Assembly (NCBI RefSeq): GCF_002285795.1
Contig: NZ_CP022961.1
Coordinates: 2,601,001-2,665,000 of the forward strand
From: Plantactinospora sp. KBS50
GTDB lineage: Bacteria > Actinomycetota > Actinomycetes > Mycobacteriales > Micromonosporaceae
Reading direction: 5' to 3'
Length of the DNA: 64,000 nt
The position numbers and the translations under genes are program-made. Positions 27,571 to 38,261 of the stretch are shown one piece after another; positions within the stretch are counted from its first letter, which is position 1, and every line of letters begins with the position of its first letter. A model generated the notes under the pieces. It ran no database searches. It was given only the letters and a program-made list of their open reading frames with translations, and was not told the DNA's origin.

Positions 27571-29634
27571 ATGGATCGTGCACCGGCGGCCCAGCCCGGC
27601 CGGCGTGGGTCGCCGGCGGGGGTACCCGGGCGGGCCGCGGCCTTCCGGGTGCTCGGCCCGCTGACGCTCACCAGCGTGGGCGACACGCTGGTGCTGCCGC
27701 CGTCGAAGGTGACCTCGCTGCTGGCGACGCTCCTGCTGCATCCGGACGAGGTCGTCTCGGTGGGCATGCTGCAACAGGCGATCTGGGGCGACGAGCGGCC
27801 CGCCTCGGCCAAGGCCGCGCTCCAGACGTGTGCGCTTCGGCTGCGGCAGATGTTCGGCCGGCACGGCATCACCGGCAACGTGATCAAGACCGTCCCGGGC
27901 GGCTACCGCATCACGGCCACCGCGCAGAGCGTGGACCTGATGCACTTCCGCGACCTGATCCGGCAGACCCGCGACGAGCGGGACCCCGAGGCGGAACTGG
28001 CGATGCTGGAGGAGGCGCTCGCGCTCTGGAGCGGCCCGATGCTGGCCAACGTGCCCTCGGAGGCATTGCACCGGGACGTCGTACCGCGGATCAGCGAGGA
28101 GCGGGTCCGGGTGATCGAGCGCGTCTGTGACCTGAAGATCGGCCTCGGCCGGGACCGGTCGGCGCTTGTCGACCTCTGGACGGCCACCCGCGCGTACCCG
28201 GCCAACGAGCGGTTCTCCGAGCAGCTCATCAGGGTGCTGTACCGGACCGGCCGGCGCGCCGACGCGCTGGCGGAGTTCCGCAGGATCAGGGAGCACCTCG
28301 GCGAGGGGCTCGGCGTCGACCCGGGGCCGGCGCTGCGCGGGCTGGAACTCATGATCCTGCGCGGCGACTCGCCCGGGCCGCTCGCGCTACCCGGCCCGGC
28401 CACCGTGGACGGAGCGTCCACCCCGGGCGGACCGGTGATCGCCACGGCCGGTCCCTCCACAGTGGCCGCAACGGCCGCAACGGCCGCACCGGCCGCACCG
28501 GTTGTTCCGGCCGTGAGGGCCGTCCCGGCCGCGCCGGGCGTGCCGTCCGCGCCAGCCGCCGCGCCGGCGGCCGCGCCGGTCGCCCCGGTCGTGCCGGCCG
28601 CCTCGGTCGCGCCGGACGGCCGATCCGCCGTGGTCGCCCTGGCCGAGCCCGGTCCCGAGCTGACCCGGGGCGCGGCCGTCTCCGGATTCGCCGGCCGGGT
28701 CGCGCTCTGCCGCGCCGTCGTCGAGCGGCTGCGCGCCGGTACGCCGATCGTGGTGCTCAGCGGCCCGCCCGGGATCGGCAAGACCGCGCTGGCCCAGCAG
28801 GTCGCGCACCTGGTCGCCGAGGACTTTCCCGGCGGGCTGCGGTCGCTGCCGATGCGCTCGGCGACCGGCGCGGCGCTGCCGGCGCGGGACGCCGAGCGGC
28901 AGGTGCTGGCCGCGGGCGACCGCGCCGCCGGACGCCGGCTGCTGCTGCTGGACGACGTCGCCGACGCCGCCGTGGCGCTGCGGCTGCCGGCGCTGCTGGA
29001 CCCCGGCGACGTCCTGCTGCTGACCAGCCGGCAGAGCCTGTCCGGGCTGGTCGCCCGCTCCGGCGGCTGGCTGCACCGGCTCGAACCGCTCGACCCGGTC
29101 GACTCCCTCCAGGTGTTCACCGCGCTGCTCGGCGCCGAGCGGGTGGACGGCGAGCCGGAGGCCGCCGCGGAACTCGCGGAACTGTGCCAGCACCTGCCGC
29201 TGGCCCTGCGCATCGTGGCCACCCGGATGCTGCTGCGCTCCCGGATGAGCCTCGCCGAGGCCGTGGAGTGGCTGCGCGCGGACCGGATCGGCGGGCTGAG
29301 CCTGGCCGGCGACCCGGGCATGTCCCTCGGCTTCCGCCTGGACGACGCGCTGGAGCGGGCCGGTGCGGAACTGGCCGGGGCGTTCGTCCGGCTGGCCACC
29401 GCGACCACCGGAACGATCACCGTGGACCGGGCCGCCGACCTGCTCGGCCTGGAGCCGGGTCCGGCCCGCAACCTGCTCGACGAACTCGTCGACCACTGCC
29501 TGCTGGAAGAGAGCGCGGCGCACTACTGGATCCGGGAGCTGCCGAGGCTGCACGCGCGGGAGGCCGCCGGGCGCTACGCACCGCCTGAGGAACCACCATC
29601 ACGCCCGCACCGAGTGAAGGGAACCCTGCGATGA
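27571..29634 (+). CDS. AfsR/SARP-family regulator with NB-ARC-like ATPase domain
   Basis: 687 residues. An OmpR-like DNA-binding domain (FRVLGPLTLTSVGDTLVL, KAALQTCALRLRQMF, VPGGYRI) is followed by a BTAD domain (about 130-270), an Ala/Pro/Val-rich linker (about 280-360), and an ATPase domain with Walker A GPPGIGKTAL and Walker B RLLLLDDV. It is truncated relative to AfsR, lacking the TPR repeats. ATG 27571 has GGGGAG six bases upstream; the frame is open from 27397. Its stop overlaps the start of the next gene (ATGA), so this activator is translated with the biosynthetic operon and is very probably its pathway-specific regulator. Confidence 0.88.
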   Translation: MDRAPAAQPGRRGSPAGVPGRAAAFRVLGPLTLTSVGDTLVLPPSKVTSLLATLLLHPDEVVSVGMLQQAIWGDERPASAKAALQTCALRLRQMFGRHGITGNVIKTVPGGYRITATAQSVDLMHFRDLIRQTRDERDPEAELAMLEEALALWSGPMLANVPSEALHRDVVPRISEERVRVIERVCDLKIGLGRDRSALVDLWTATRAYPANERFSEQLIRVLYRTGRRADALAEFRRIREHLGEGLGVDPGPALRGLELMILRGDSPGPLALPGPATVDGASTPGGPVIATAGPSTVAATAATAAPAAPVVPAVRAVPAAPGVPSAPAAAPAAAPVAPVVPAASVAPDGRSAVVALAEPGPELTRGAAVSGFAGRVALCRAVVERLRAGTPIVVLSGPPGIGKTALAQQVAHLVAEDFPGGLRSLPMRSATGAALPARDAERQVLAAGDRAAGRRLLLLDDVADAAVALRLPALLDPGDVLLLTSRQSLSGLVARSGGWLHRLEPLDPVDSLQVFTALLGAERVDGEPEAAAELAELCQHLPLALRIVATRMLLRSRMSLAEAVEWLRADRIGGLSLAGDPGMSLGFRLDDALERAGAELAGAFVRLATATTGTITVDRAADLLGLEPGPARNLLDELVDHCLLEESAAHYWIRELPRLHAREAAGRYAPPEEPPSRPHRVKGTLR

Positions 29635-31825
29635 GCGCTGCCTACGAGACGGTGGCTCAGACCCGGCCGCGGATACGCCACGACGTGCTGTTCACCCGGA
29701 CCGAGGACGGAGTGCTGTTCCACAACGCCAACAGCGGCTTCCGGCTCTCCGCCGCCACCGCGTACCGGCTGGCGTCGCTGCTCGTCCCGCACCTCAACGG
29801 GCGCAACCGGGTCGCCGACATCTGCGCCCCGCTGCCCGAGACGCAGCGCACGATGATCGGTGAGCTGGTCAGCGCGCTCTACGCGCGGGGATTCGCCCGG
29901 GACATCCCGGCGGACGAGGCGGACCCGGGCAGCGTGCTCGGGCCGGCCGTGGCCACGCACTTCGCCGCGCAACTGGCCTACCTCGACCACTACACCGATC
30001 GCGCGCCGCAGCGGTTCGCCGACTTCCGCACCGGCCGGACCGCGGTGCTGGGCACCGGCCCGGTCGCCCGCGCCTGCGTGCTGGGCCTGCTGCGCAACGG
30101 CGCCGCCGCGGTGCTGGCCGCGCCGGAGGTCACCCGCACCCTGGCCGCGGAGCTGGCCGAACTGGACGCCGCGGACTGCGCCGCCACCGTCTCCGACCTG
30201 CCCGGCGCGGGCACCGACGTCGGCTGGTCCGAACTGGACGCCGACATCGTCGTCGTGGCGGCCGGCGACGACGCGCCGCGCGAGGCCCTGCGGCTGCTGG
30301 CGGCGGGCATCCCGGCCGGCCGGCTGCTGCTTCCGGCCTGGGTCGTCGGCGGGCGGATGCTGGTGGGTCCGGTGCAGGGCGCCGGCCGCCGGGGCTGCTG
30401 GTGCTGCGCGATGACCCGGTTCGCCGACAACGACGGGACCGGGGCCGCCGGCCAGGTGTGGCGCGCCGCGGCACTGCCGCGCGGCGCCGCGCCCGCCGGC
30501 ACCGGCCCGGACGGTCCGCTGGCGGCCATGGTCGGGAACCTGCTGGCGTACGAGATCTTCCGGCTGACCACCGGCGCGCTGCCGGCCGAGACCGACGGCG
30601 GCGTGCTCGTACAGCACCTCGCCTCGCTCGACGTGCTGGCCGAACCGCTGCTGGCCGACCCGGGATGCACCTTCTGCCGCCCCGAGCCGCCGGAACTGTC
30701 CTGGGACGGCATCGACCTGGACGCCGTACCGGCGGTCACCGGCACCGACCAGGACCCGTCCGCCGAGGCGGAGGCCGCGGTGGCGGCGCTGGCCGGCCAC
30801 CAGCCGCTGCTCCAGCCGCACCTTGGCGTGTTCCGCCGGTACGACGACGAGCGGTGGGACCAGACCCCGATCAAGGTCGGATCGGTCGAGCTGACCGACG
30901 GCGGCGGCCGGCGGCGTACCGTGGCCGCCTTCGACGTGCACCACGTGGCCGCGGCCCGGTCGCGGGCGCTGCGCGCGGCGGCCGTGGTGCGGACCGGCCA
31001 CGCCGCGGCGGGCCGGCCGGCCCCCGGGACGCGCCGCGGATCGACGCCGCCCGGCTCGGCCTCGACTCGGGCTGGGCCGGCGAGCCGGACGGGGCGTCCG
31101 CGCCGGGGGACTGGGCCGCGGCCCGGTCGCTGCTGACCGGACGGGCGGCGGCCGTGCCGGTGGCGGTGCTGGAACCGTTCGGCGCCGCCAACCGCGGTCA
31201 CCTGGTCGAACCGACCCGCGCCGGCGGGGGAGCGGGCGGCGACCTCACCGAGGCGGTCCGCGCCGGCCTGGCCTCGGCGCTGGCCTACCGGGCGCTGCGC
31301 CGGGCCGTCGAGGGACTGACCCCGGTACGCCGGGTCCGGCTGGACGGCGTGGACAGCGACCCCGAACTGGTCTTCCTGACCAAGTCGGCGGTGAATCTAG
31401 GCGTCGCCGTCGAACTGCTCGATCTCGGTGCCGGGCCGGACGCGGCGCTCACGGTGCTGCTGGCGCGCTGCTGGGACGAGGCCCGGGGCCGCTGGTCGTA
31501 CGCGCTGGGCGCCGACCCGGCCTGGGCGCCCGCGGCCGTCGGGGCGCTGCGCGACCTGCTGGGCCAGGTGCAACTGCGGCAGCAGGCGCCGAACGACGAA
31601 CCGGACACCGGCGATCCGCTGCTGGCCGACTTCGACGCCGGCACGCTGGCCGTGCAGACCGAGGCCGAGGCCGCCACCGGGGCGGTCCACCGCTGGGCGG
31701 ATGTTTTGCGCCGGCTGCCGCAGGACGGCCTCGACGTGCTGGTGGCCCCGGTCGGCGGGGCGGACCTGGCGGCCGGCGGACTCGTCGCGGTCCGGGTGCT
31801 GCTGGCCAGCGCGGGTGATCGATGA
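29631..31825 (+). CDS. RRE/E1-like cyclodehydratase partner protein (TOMM leader-binding), with one-base frameshift
   Basis: Partner protein that binds the precursor leader and presents it to the YcaO enzyme. The N-terminal PqqD-like RiPP recognition element (about 15-95: GVLFHNANSGFRLS, LNGRNRVADIC) is followed by an E1/ThiF-like domain (TAVLGTGPVARACVLGLL) with cysteine pairs GCWCC (about 255) and CTFC (about 346), likely zinc ligands. The frame breaks at the CCCCC run 31021-31025. Adding one C joins ...GHAAAGRPAP to RDAPRIDAARLGLDSG and restores about 731 residues through to 31825. The C-terminal half is needed for a family-length protein. Either an assembly error or inactivation of the cluster. 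Confidence 0.85.
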
Positions 31826-33804
31826 ACGGCACCGCGGTGTCGGCGGGCGGCTCCCCGGCCGCCGCGCCCACCGACGAGCTGATCTGCGCCGAGCTGGCGC
31901 GGCTGCTGGCGCGGCGCGGTTGCCCGGTCGAGGTGGTGCCGCTGGGGGTGCGCGACGAACTGGGCACGCCCGAACCGGCCGTACCCGCTCCGGCGCCGGC
32001 CGGCCCGGCCGTACCGCCGGCAGGTCCGTCCGGCCCGGCCGCCGGATACCCCCGGGTGCTGCTGTACGGGCAGTTGGCCCTGCTCGGGCCGGTGCCGCCG
32101 GCGGCGGCCTGCGCGACCTGCCTGGCGCGGCGCTGGCAGGCGGTGCGGCACCGCGACCTGCGGGACGCGGTGGAACTCGGCGGGCCGAGCGTCGCGGTCA
32201 ACCCGTGGCCGTACGCGACCGCGTTCGCGGCGGACTTCCTGCACGCCCTCATCGAGGCGCACCGCGGCGCCGCGCAGCCCGGTCCCGGCACCAGCGCCGG
32301 TGCCGGCCCGGCCACCGTCTGCCAGGTCGACCTGCGCACGCTGCACGTGCTGCGGGTCCCGCTGGTGCCGGACCCGGGCTGCCCGGCCTGCGGCACCGGC
32401 CTGCCGGACGCCCCCGAACTCGCCGAGATCAAGCTCGGCCCGACGCCCACCTGCGTGCCCGGCACGTTCCGCGGCACGGACCTGGACGACTACCCGCTGG
32501 CGGTCGAGGCGTTCGCCAACCCGGTCTGCGGCGCGCTCGGCAGCACGCTGTGGCAGGACCTCACCTCGCTGTCCACCTCCCCGGCGGTCGGTTCCTTCAC
32601 CCTGCGCACCGGCCGGTACCTGCGCGAGACGCTGTACGGCGGGCACGCCGACGGCTACCGGCGCAGCGCCCGGATCGCGGTGCTGGAGGGGCTGGAACGG
32701 GCCGCCGGGCTGCGCCCGCGGGGCAAGCGCACGACGGTCACCGCGAGCCTGACCGAACTGGGCGAGGACGCCCTCGACCCGCGCACCTGCGGGATGTACA
32801 CCGAGGAGTTCTACCGGGCCAACCCGTACGTGCACCGGTTCGACCCGGACCGGCCGATCAGCTGGGTGTGGGGCTGGACGCTGCGCGACCAGCGGCCGGT
32901 GCTGGTACCGGAGATCCTGGTCTACTACCACGCGGCGAACGTGCAGGAGCGGTTCGTCCAGGAGACCTCGAACGGCTGCGCCTCCGGCGGGTCCATCGTG
33001 GAGGCGGTCTACCACGGCCTGATGGAGGCGGTCGAGCGGGACGCGTTCCTGCTGGCCTGGTACGGCGCACGGTCGCTGCCGGAGATCGACCCGGCCAGCA
33101 TCGAGCGGCCGCGGATCCGGATGATGATCGACCGGCTGGCCATGTACGGCTACCGGGCCAGGTTCTTCGACACCCGGATCACCTTCGACATCCCGGTGGT
33201 GACCGCGGTGGCCGTCCGCGAGGACGGCGGGCCGGGCACGCTCGCCTTCGGCGGCGGCGCGAGCCTCGACCCGCAGGCCGCCATCACCGCGGCGCTGTGC
33301 GAGATCGCCACCGACTCGGTGATGGTCCGGGTCCGGGCCGCCGCCGACGAGCCGCGGCTGCGGGGCATGGTGACCGACTTCGCCAAGGTGCAGGGGCTGC
33401 ACGACCATCCCCTGCTGTACGGCCTGCCGGAGATGGCCCGGCACGCCGCCTTCCTGCTGGAGCGCGGGCCGCGCCCGGCGCCGATGGCCGAGTTGTACGG
33501 GCGGGACCGGCCCGCGCCGCCGGTCTCCGGCGACCTGCGCGACGACCTCGAACACTGCCTGGAGGCGGTGACCGGGCGCGGGTTCGACGTGATCGCCGTC
33601 GACCAGACCTCGCCCGAGCAGCGCGACCTCGGCCTGCACACGGCCAGCGTCATCGTCCCCGGACTCCTGCCGATCGACTTCGGCTGGCTGCGCCAGCGCG
33701 CACCGCACGCGCCGCGGCTGCGGACGGCGTTCCGCGAGGCCGGCCTGCTCGACCGCGACCTGTACGAGCACGAAGTCCACGCCGTTCCCCACCCGTTCCC
33801 GTGA
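31822..33804 (+). CDS. YcaO cyclodehydratase, SagD family (copy 1)
   Basis: ATP-dependent enzyme that converts Cys/Ser/Thr of the precursor into azolines. 660 residues. The N-terminal domain has two cysteine pairs (CATC about 97, CPAC about 187). The YcaO domain has the ATP-site segments NGCASGGSIVEAVYHG (about 383) and EAVERDAFLLAWYG (about 403), plus QAAITAALCEIATD. The C-terminus is VPHPFP; the PxPxP ending is a known hallmark of azoline-forming YcaO proteins. Overlaps the E1-like gene by ATGA. Paralogue of the gene at 42398, with shared blocks such as FDPDRPI.WVWG. Confidence 0.93.
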   Translation: MNGTAVSAGGSPAAAPTDELICAELARLLARRGCPVEVVPLGVRDELGTPEPAVPAPAPAGPAVPPAGPSGPAAGYPRVLLYGQLALLGPVPPAAACATCLARRWQAVRHRDLRDAVELGGPSVAVNPWPYATAFAADFLHALIEAHRGAAQPGPGTSAGAGPATVCQVDLRTLHVLRVPLVPDPGCPACGTGLPDAPELAEIKLGPTPTCVPGTFRGTDLDDYPLAVEAFANPVCGALGSTLWQDLTSLSTSPAVGSFTLRTGRYLRETLYGGHADGYRRSARIAVLEGLERAAGLRPRGKRTTVTASLTELGEDALDPRTCGMYTEEFYRANPYVHRFDPDRPISWVWGWTLRDQRPVLVPEILVYYHAANVQERFVQETSNGCASGGSIVEAVYHGLMEAVERDAFLLAWYGARSLPEIDPASIERPRIRMMIDRLAMYGYRARFFDTRITFDIPVVTAVAVREDGGPGTLAFGGGASLDPQAAITAALCEIATDSVMVRVRAAADEPRLRGMVTDFAKVQGLHDHPLLYGLPEMARHAAFLLERGPRPAPMAELYGRDRPAPPVSGDLRDDLEHCLEAVTGRGFDVIAVDQTSPEQRDLGLHTASVIVPGLLPIDFGWLRQRAPHAPRLRTAFREAGLLDRDLYEHEVHAVPHPFP

Positions 33805-33813
33805 GGTCCCGCC

Positions 33814-35526
33814 ATGACGCCCGATAGTTCCGGTTTCGCCCACGACTACGCGACCGCGATCCTGCGGCGGGGTCGGGAGCCCATGCCGCCGGTCGACTTC
33901 ACCCCGGACTGGGGCGACGCGCCCCGCCGCGGCAAGTACTACCCGGCGGCCACCGCCTTCCCGCTGCCGGCCCCGGAGCCGGTGCCGGCCAGCCTGGATA
34001 CCGCGCTGCGCGCTTCGGCCGGCACCGCGCCGCGCGCGTCGGGCAACGCCGCGCCGGGCTCGGCCGGCGGCACCGCGCCGGGTGGACCCGGGGCGGCCGA
34101 CGAGCCGTTCACGCTGCCGCTGCTGGCCAGCATGCTGCACCACTCGTACGGCCTGTTCGGGCGCCGGCTGGGCATCCAGGCCAACACGGACCTGGCGGCC
34201 CTGCCCTCGTACGCGCACGCCAACTGGTACCGCGGCACGGCCTCCGGCGGCGGCCTCTACCCGTGCAGTGTCTACTGGGCGGCCGGGCCGGGTGCCGGGG
34301 TCCCGCCCGGCGTCTACTACTACGCGCACGCCCGGCACGCCATGCAGCGGCTGCTGGCCGGCGATGTCACCGACCGGGTCGCCGCGGCGGTGGGGCCGCA
34401 GCACCGGGCCGGCCAGTTCCTCATCGTCGGCGTGAAGTACTGGCAGAACGCCTTCAAGTACAACAACTTCTCCTACCACGCGGTCTCCATGGACGTGGGC
34501 ACGCTGGTGCAGACCTGGCGGCTGTGGGCCGGCGCCCAGGACCGCCGGATCGAGCCGGTGCTCTGGTTCGACCAGGCCGCGCTCACCGACCTGCTCGGGC
34601 TGGTCCCGGACGACGAGGCGCTGTTCGCCGTCGTACCGCTGACCTGGGCACCGGCCGGCGGCGCCGGACCGGCCCCGGGCGCCCAAGCCGGCGGCGATCG
34701 GTCCGCCGGACCCGCGGGCGGCGGCGCCGGACCGGCCCCGGGGGTCCGGGTCCGGCACGCCGACCAGGAACGCTCCCGCCGGCTGCTGGAGTTCGACACC
34801 CTGCGCCGGATCCACCGGGCCACCGCCACGGCGCTGGACCGGCCGCCCCGCGGCGCGCTGGCCGCCGCCGCCGTCCCGCCGGCACCGCCGGACCGGCCCC
34901 GGATCCCGCTGCCGGAACCCACGCCGATGCCGATGCCGGTGAGCGCCGCCCTGACCGGCCGGCGCAGCAGCTTCGGCCGGTTCGCCGCCGGCCGGCCGAT
35001 GCCCGCGGCGGACCTCGCGGCGCTGCTGCGGGCCACCGCCGGCAGCACCGTGCCCTGCGAGATCGACGCCGCGGACGACCGCCCGCTGGCCCGGATCCAC
35101 GCCTTCGTCAACCACGTGGCGGGCATCCCGGCCGGCGGATACGGGTACGAGCCGGAGACGCACTCGCTGGTCCGGACCACGGCCGGCCCGCCGGGCGACT
35201 TCCTCCAGCGCAACTACTTCCTGGCCAACTACAACCTCGAACAGGCCGCCGTGGTGCTGGTGCCGACCGTGCGCACGCACGCGGTCCTGGACGCCACCGG
35301 CGACCGCGGGTACAACCTGGTCAACGCCACCATCGGCGCCATCGCGCAGACCTTCTACACCGCCGCCGCGGCGCTGCGGGTGGGCGCCGGGGTGGCGCTG
35401 GGCTTCGACAACGTCTCGTACGTCGAGGAACTGCGCCTCGCCGACACCGGCGAGTACCCGCTGCTGATCATGCTGGCCGGCGCCGAACGCGCCGGTCTCG
35501 GCGACTACCGCTACGAGCTGCGATGA
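33814..35526 (+). CDS. SagB-type FMN azoline dehydrogenase, duplicated nitroreductase fold
   Basis: Oxidises azolines to thiazoles/oxazoles. 570 residues. The first nitroreductase-like half (about 100-310) contains ASGGGLYPCSVYW and KYNNFSYHAVSMDVG. The second (about 375-570) has LTGRRSSFGRF, AGGYGYEPETHSL and ALGFDNVSYVEELRL. An Ala/Pro/Gly-rich linker with PAPGA repeats separates them. It lies nine bases after the YcaO gene, and its stop overlaps the LanB start. Its presence predicts aromatic azoles in the product. Confidence 0.9.
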   Translation: MTPDSSGFAHDYATAILRRGREPMPPVDFTPDWGDAPRRGKYYPAATAFPLPAPEPVPASLDTALRASAGTAPRASGNAAPGSAGGTAPGGPGAADEPFTLPLLASMLHHSYGLFGRRLGIQANTDLAALPSYAHANWYRGTASGGGLYPCSVYWAAGPGAGVPPGVYYYAHARHAMQRLLAGDVTDRVAAAVGPQHRAGQFLIVGVKYWQNAFKYNNFSYHAVSMDVGTLVQTWRLWAGAQDRRIEPVLWFDQAALTDLLGLVPDDEALFAVVPLTWAPAGGAGPAPGAQAGGDRSAGPAGGGAGPAPGVRVRHADQERSRRLLEFDTLRRIHRATATALDRPPRGALAAAAVPPAPPDRPRIPLPEPTPMPMPVSAALTGRRSSFGRFAAGRPMPAADLAALLRATAGSTVPCEIDAADDRPLARIHAFVNHVAGIPAGGYGYEPETHSLVRTTAGPPGDFLQRNYFLANYNLEQAAVVLVPTVRTHAVLDATGDRGYNLVNATIGAIAQTFYTAAAALRVGAGVALGFDNVSYVEELRLADTGEYPLLIMLAGAERAGLGDYRYELR

Positions 35527-38261
35527 CGCCGGCCACGCTGTCCACGGGGGCAGCCGAAGGCGCCGCCACCACCGCCGGCGACCGGCGGTCGGGGCCGTAC
35601 CTGCTGGCCCGGGTCGCCGGCCTGCCGCTGTCCACCGTCGAGCCGCTGCGCTGCGCCCGGGCGTGCGCCTGGGCGGACGGCGTTCTGGCCCTGCACGACC
35701 GGCTGGCCAGCGACGGAGCCCGGCTCAGCGACCTGCTCTACGAGCTGATCAGCGCCAACGACGACGAGGCCGCGCGGCGCCGGCTGCTGACCCTGCGGCG
35801 GCAGGTCTTCAACACCGCGCTGCCCAACTCGCCCGAGGCGGCGCTGGCCGCGGTCGAGCAGGTCCGCCCGGCGGCGCTGCCGGCCGTACGGCAGTGGCTG
35901 GAACTGCGCCGGCAGCTCGCGCGGGAACAGGACGAGGGCGCCGCCGTGTTCGCCGCCGACGTCGCGCGCACCCGCCGGCGGCTGTGGGAACTGGCCGACG
36001 AACCGCGGCTGCGCGGCGGGATCCAGTTCGCCTCCCCGACGCTGGACGAGCAACTGGCCACCATCGCCGTACCGGACGTGGTCCGGCCGGCGAACAAGAA
36101 GATCCGTCGGATCGAGCGCTCGCTGCTGTCCTACCTCTACCGCACCGCCTGCAAGACCAGCCCGTTCAGCACCTTCACCGGGGTGGCGGCGGGCAGCTTC
36201 GACGAGGACGCCGAGGGGCTGGCGGTGACCGTCGGCCCGGACTGGCAGCGGCACGTCCGGCTCAACGTCGTGCTGGTCTCCCGGCTGGCCGACCTGATCA
36301 GCGCCGACCCGGACCGCCGCGGCGACCTGCCGGTCACGCTGAGCCCGGGCTGGCGCCGCGACGACGACCGGGTCCGGTACGTGCGCCAGTGGGTCACCGC
36401 CGGCGACGACAGCGCCGCGGTCAGCTTCGACTCCATCAAGGACGGACTGTTCTTCCTGCGCCGCAGCGGCGTGCTGGACGAGCTGACCACCCTGTTGCAG
36501 GAGCGCGGCACGATGCGCTGCGCCGACCTGGTGGACCGGCTGGGCGCGCGGACCGGCGCCGACCGGGCCGAGAGCGAGGCGTACCTGTCGACCCTGCTGC
36601 GGCTCGGGATGCTCCGGCTGGTCGGCCTGGACACCGACGTGCACACGCCGGACCCGCTGCGGGCGCTGGCCGGGACGCTGGGCCGGATCGAGCGGCCCTG
36701 GGCGCGGCAGCTCGCCGAGCGGCTCGACGGCGTCGCCGGGCTCGTCGAGGCGTACGGGGACGGGGACCTGGGGCAGCGCCGCCAGCTGCGGCACCGGCTG
36801 CGCGAGCAGCTGCGGGCGGCCATGGCGGCGCTGGGCGAACCGGACGCGGCCCTGCCGCAGACCCTGCTGTACGAGGACAGCCGCGTCGCCGGTGCCCCCA
36901 CCGACCTGTCCGCCGGGGACTGGAACCGGCTGGTGGGCGCCGACCTCGCGGCGGTGGAGCGGATCCTGCCCGCCTTCGACCAGGCCCTGCCGCACCGGAT
37001 CACGTTCCACGGCTTCTTCCTGGCCCGGTTCGGCGTCGGTGGCCGCTGCGACGACCTGCTGCGGCTGGTCGAGGACTTCCACGACGACCTGTACGACCAG
37101 TACTCCTCGTACACCGCGGGGCGCCGGCCGTTCGCCGAGGACGGGACGTACACCCCGGAGGAGAACTGGCTGGGCCGGCCCGAGATGGCCGCGGTGGACC
37201 GCGCCCGGCAGGCGTTCGCGGCCCGGCTGCGGTCGCTGGTGGCGGCCGACCCGGACCGGACCGAGCTGGTGCTGCCGGGCGACCTGTTCGCCGAGGTCGG
37301 CGACCTGCTCGGCGACGACGCGCCGGGACTGCGCCCGCAGGGACACTTCGCCCAGGTGGCGATGCGGGAGCCGGAGCCGCTGCTGGTGCTCAACCAGTCC
37401 TTCGGCGGGCTCTCGTTCCCGTTCAGCCGCTTCACGCACTGCTTCGACGGGGACACCCCGCCGCTGGCGGAGCGGCTGCGCGAGCAGGCAACCGCGCTCA
37501 CCCCGCCCGGTGCGGTCTTCGCCGAGCTGACCGGCGGCGCCGCCACCACGAACCTGAACCTGCACGCGCGGCTGACCGATTACGTCATCGTCTGCCCCGG
37601 CGAGACCAGCAGCGTGCCGGCGCACCGGCAGCTCACCCTCGACGACCTCTACCTGGTGCACGACCCGGACGCCGGCCGGGTGCTGCTGCGCTCCCGGTCC
37701 CTGGACCGGGAGGTGGTGGTCGTGTACCTGGGCTACCTGCTGCCGATGGCGCTGCCGCGGATCCCGCGTACCCTCCTGCTGCTCTCGCCGGCCTCGATGG
37801 TCCGGCTGGACATCTGGCGCGGCGTGCCGGCGACCCCCGGGCCGGACGGGGTCACCGCCCGCCCGCGGCTGCGCGCCGGCAACGTCGTGCTCAGCCGCCG
37901 CAGCTGGTCGGCGCGGGTCGCCGACCTGCCGGCCGCCGGCGACCCCGCCGTGGACCCGGCGGCCTTCCTGGAGTGGCGCCGGTGGCGGGTCCGGCACGGC
38001 ATGCCGGAGCAGGTCTTCGCCACCGTCTACCCGGCCGATCCCGGCCGGGTGGTGGCCAACCCCAAGCCGCAGTACGTCGACTTCGCCAGCCCGCTGTCCC
38101 TGCAGGCGCTCTGCGGCGCGCTCGACGGGCCGCAGGACCGGATCGTGCTGCGCGAGATGCTGCCCGCCGCGACCGAACTGGCCGCCCACGGCGAGGGCGG
38201 CGACCACGTCTGCGAGCTGGCCGTGGAGACCTTCCGCACCGAGCCCAGGGAGGCCCGATGA
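35523..38261 (+). CDS. Split LanB dehydratase, glutamyl-tRNA-dependent glutamylation protein
   Basis: Activates Ser/Thr of the precursor by transferring glutamate from glutamyl-tRNA, the first half of dehydration. 912 residues matching the Lant_dehydr_N domain: IRRIERSLLSYLYRTACKTS then PFSTFTGVAAG (about 200-220), YSSYTAGRRPFAEDGTYTPE, GGLSFPFSRFTHCFDGD and a C-terminal GNVVLSRRSWSARV segment. The elimination domain that follows in full-length LanB is not fused here but encoded by the next gene. This split arrangement is typical of thiopeptides and goadsporin-like peptides. ATGA overlaps at both ends. Confidence 0.92.
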   Translation: MTPATLSTGAAEGAATTAGDRRSGPYLLARVAGLPLSTVEPLRCARACAWADGVLALHDRLASDGARLSDLLYELISANDDEAARRRLLTLRRQVFNTALPNSPEAALAAVEQVRPAALPAVRQWLELRRQLAREQDEGAAVFAADVARTRRRLWELADEPRLRGGIQFASPTLDEQLATIAVPDVVRPANKKIRRIERSLLSYLYRTACKTSPFSTFTGVAAGSFDEDAEGLAVTVGPDWQRHVRLNVVLVSRLADLISADPDRRGDLPVTLSPGWRRDDDRVRYVRQWVTAGDDSAAVSFDSIKDGLFFLRRSGVLDELTTLLQERGTMRCADLVDRLGARTGADRAESEAYLSTLLRLGMLRLVGLDTDVHTPDPLRALAGTLGRIERPWARQLAERLDGVAGLVEAYGDGDLGQRRQLRHRLREQLRAAMAALGEPDAALPQTLLYEDSRVAGAPTDLSAGDWNRLVGADLAAVERILPAFDQALPHRITFHGFFLARFGVGGRCDDLLRLVEDFHDDLYDQYSSYTAGRRPFAEDGTYTPEENWLGRPEMAAVDRARQAFAARLRSLVAADPDRTELVLPGDLFAEVGDLLGDDAPGLRPQGHFAQVAMREPEPLLVLNQSFGGLSFPFSRFTHCFDGDTPPLAERLREQATALTPPGAVFAELTGGAATTNLNLHARLTDYVIVCPGETSSVPAHRQLTLDDLYLVHDPDAGRVLLRSRSLDREVVVVYLGYLLPMALPRIPRTLLLLSPASMVRLDIWRGVPATPGPDGVTARPRLRAGNVVLSRRSWSARVADLPAAGDPAVDPAAFLEWRRWRVRHGMPEQVFATVYPADPGRVVANPKPQYVDFASPLSLQALCGALDGPQDRIVLREMLPAATELAAHGEGGDHVCELAVETFRTEPREAR

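Noticed and set aside
29631..31825. Programmed ribosomal frameshift in the E1-like gene
   Set aside because: No slippery heptamer or stimulatory element is evident, and similar single-base losses occur in unrelated housekeeping genes, favouring sequence error.
31285..35280. 1331-codon minus-strand open frame across the RiPP operon
   Set aside because: Spans four genes with clear family matches on the plus strand; its composition is that of a GC-shadow frame.
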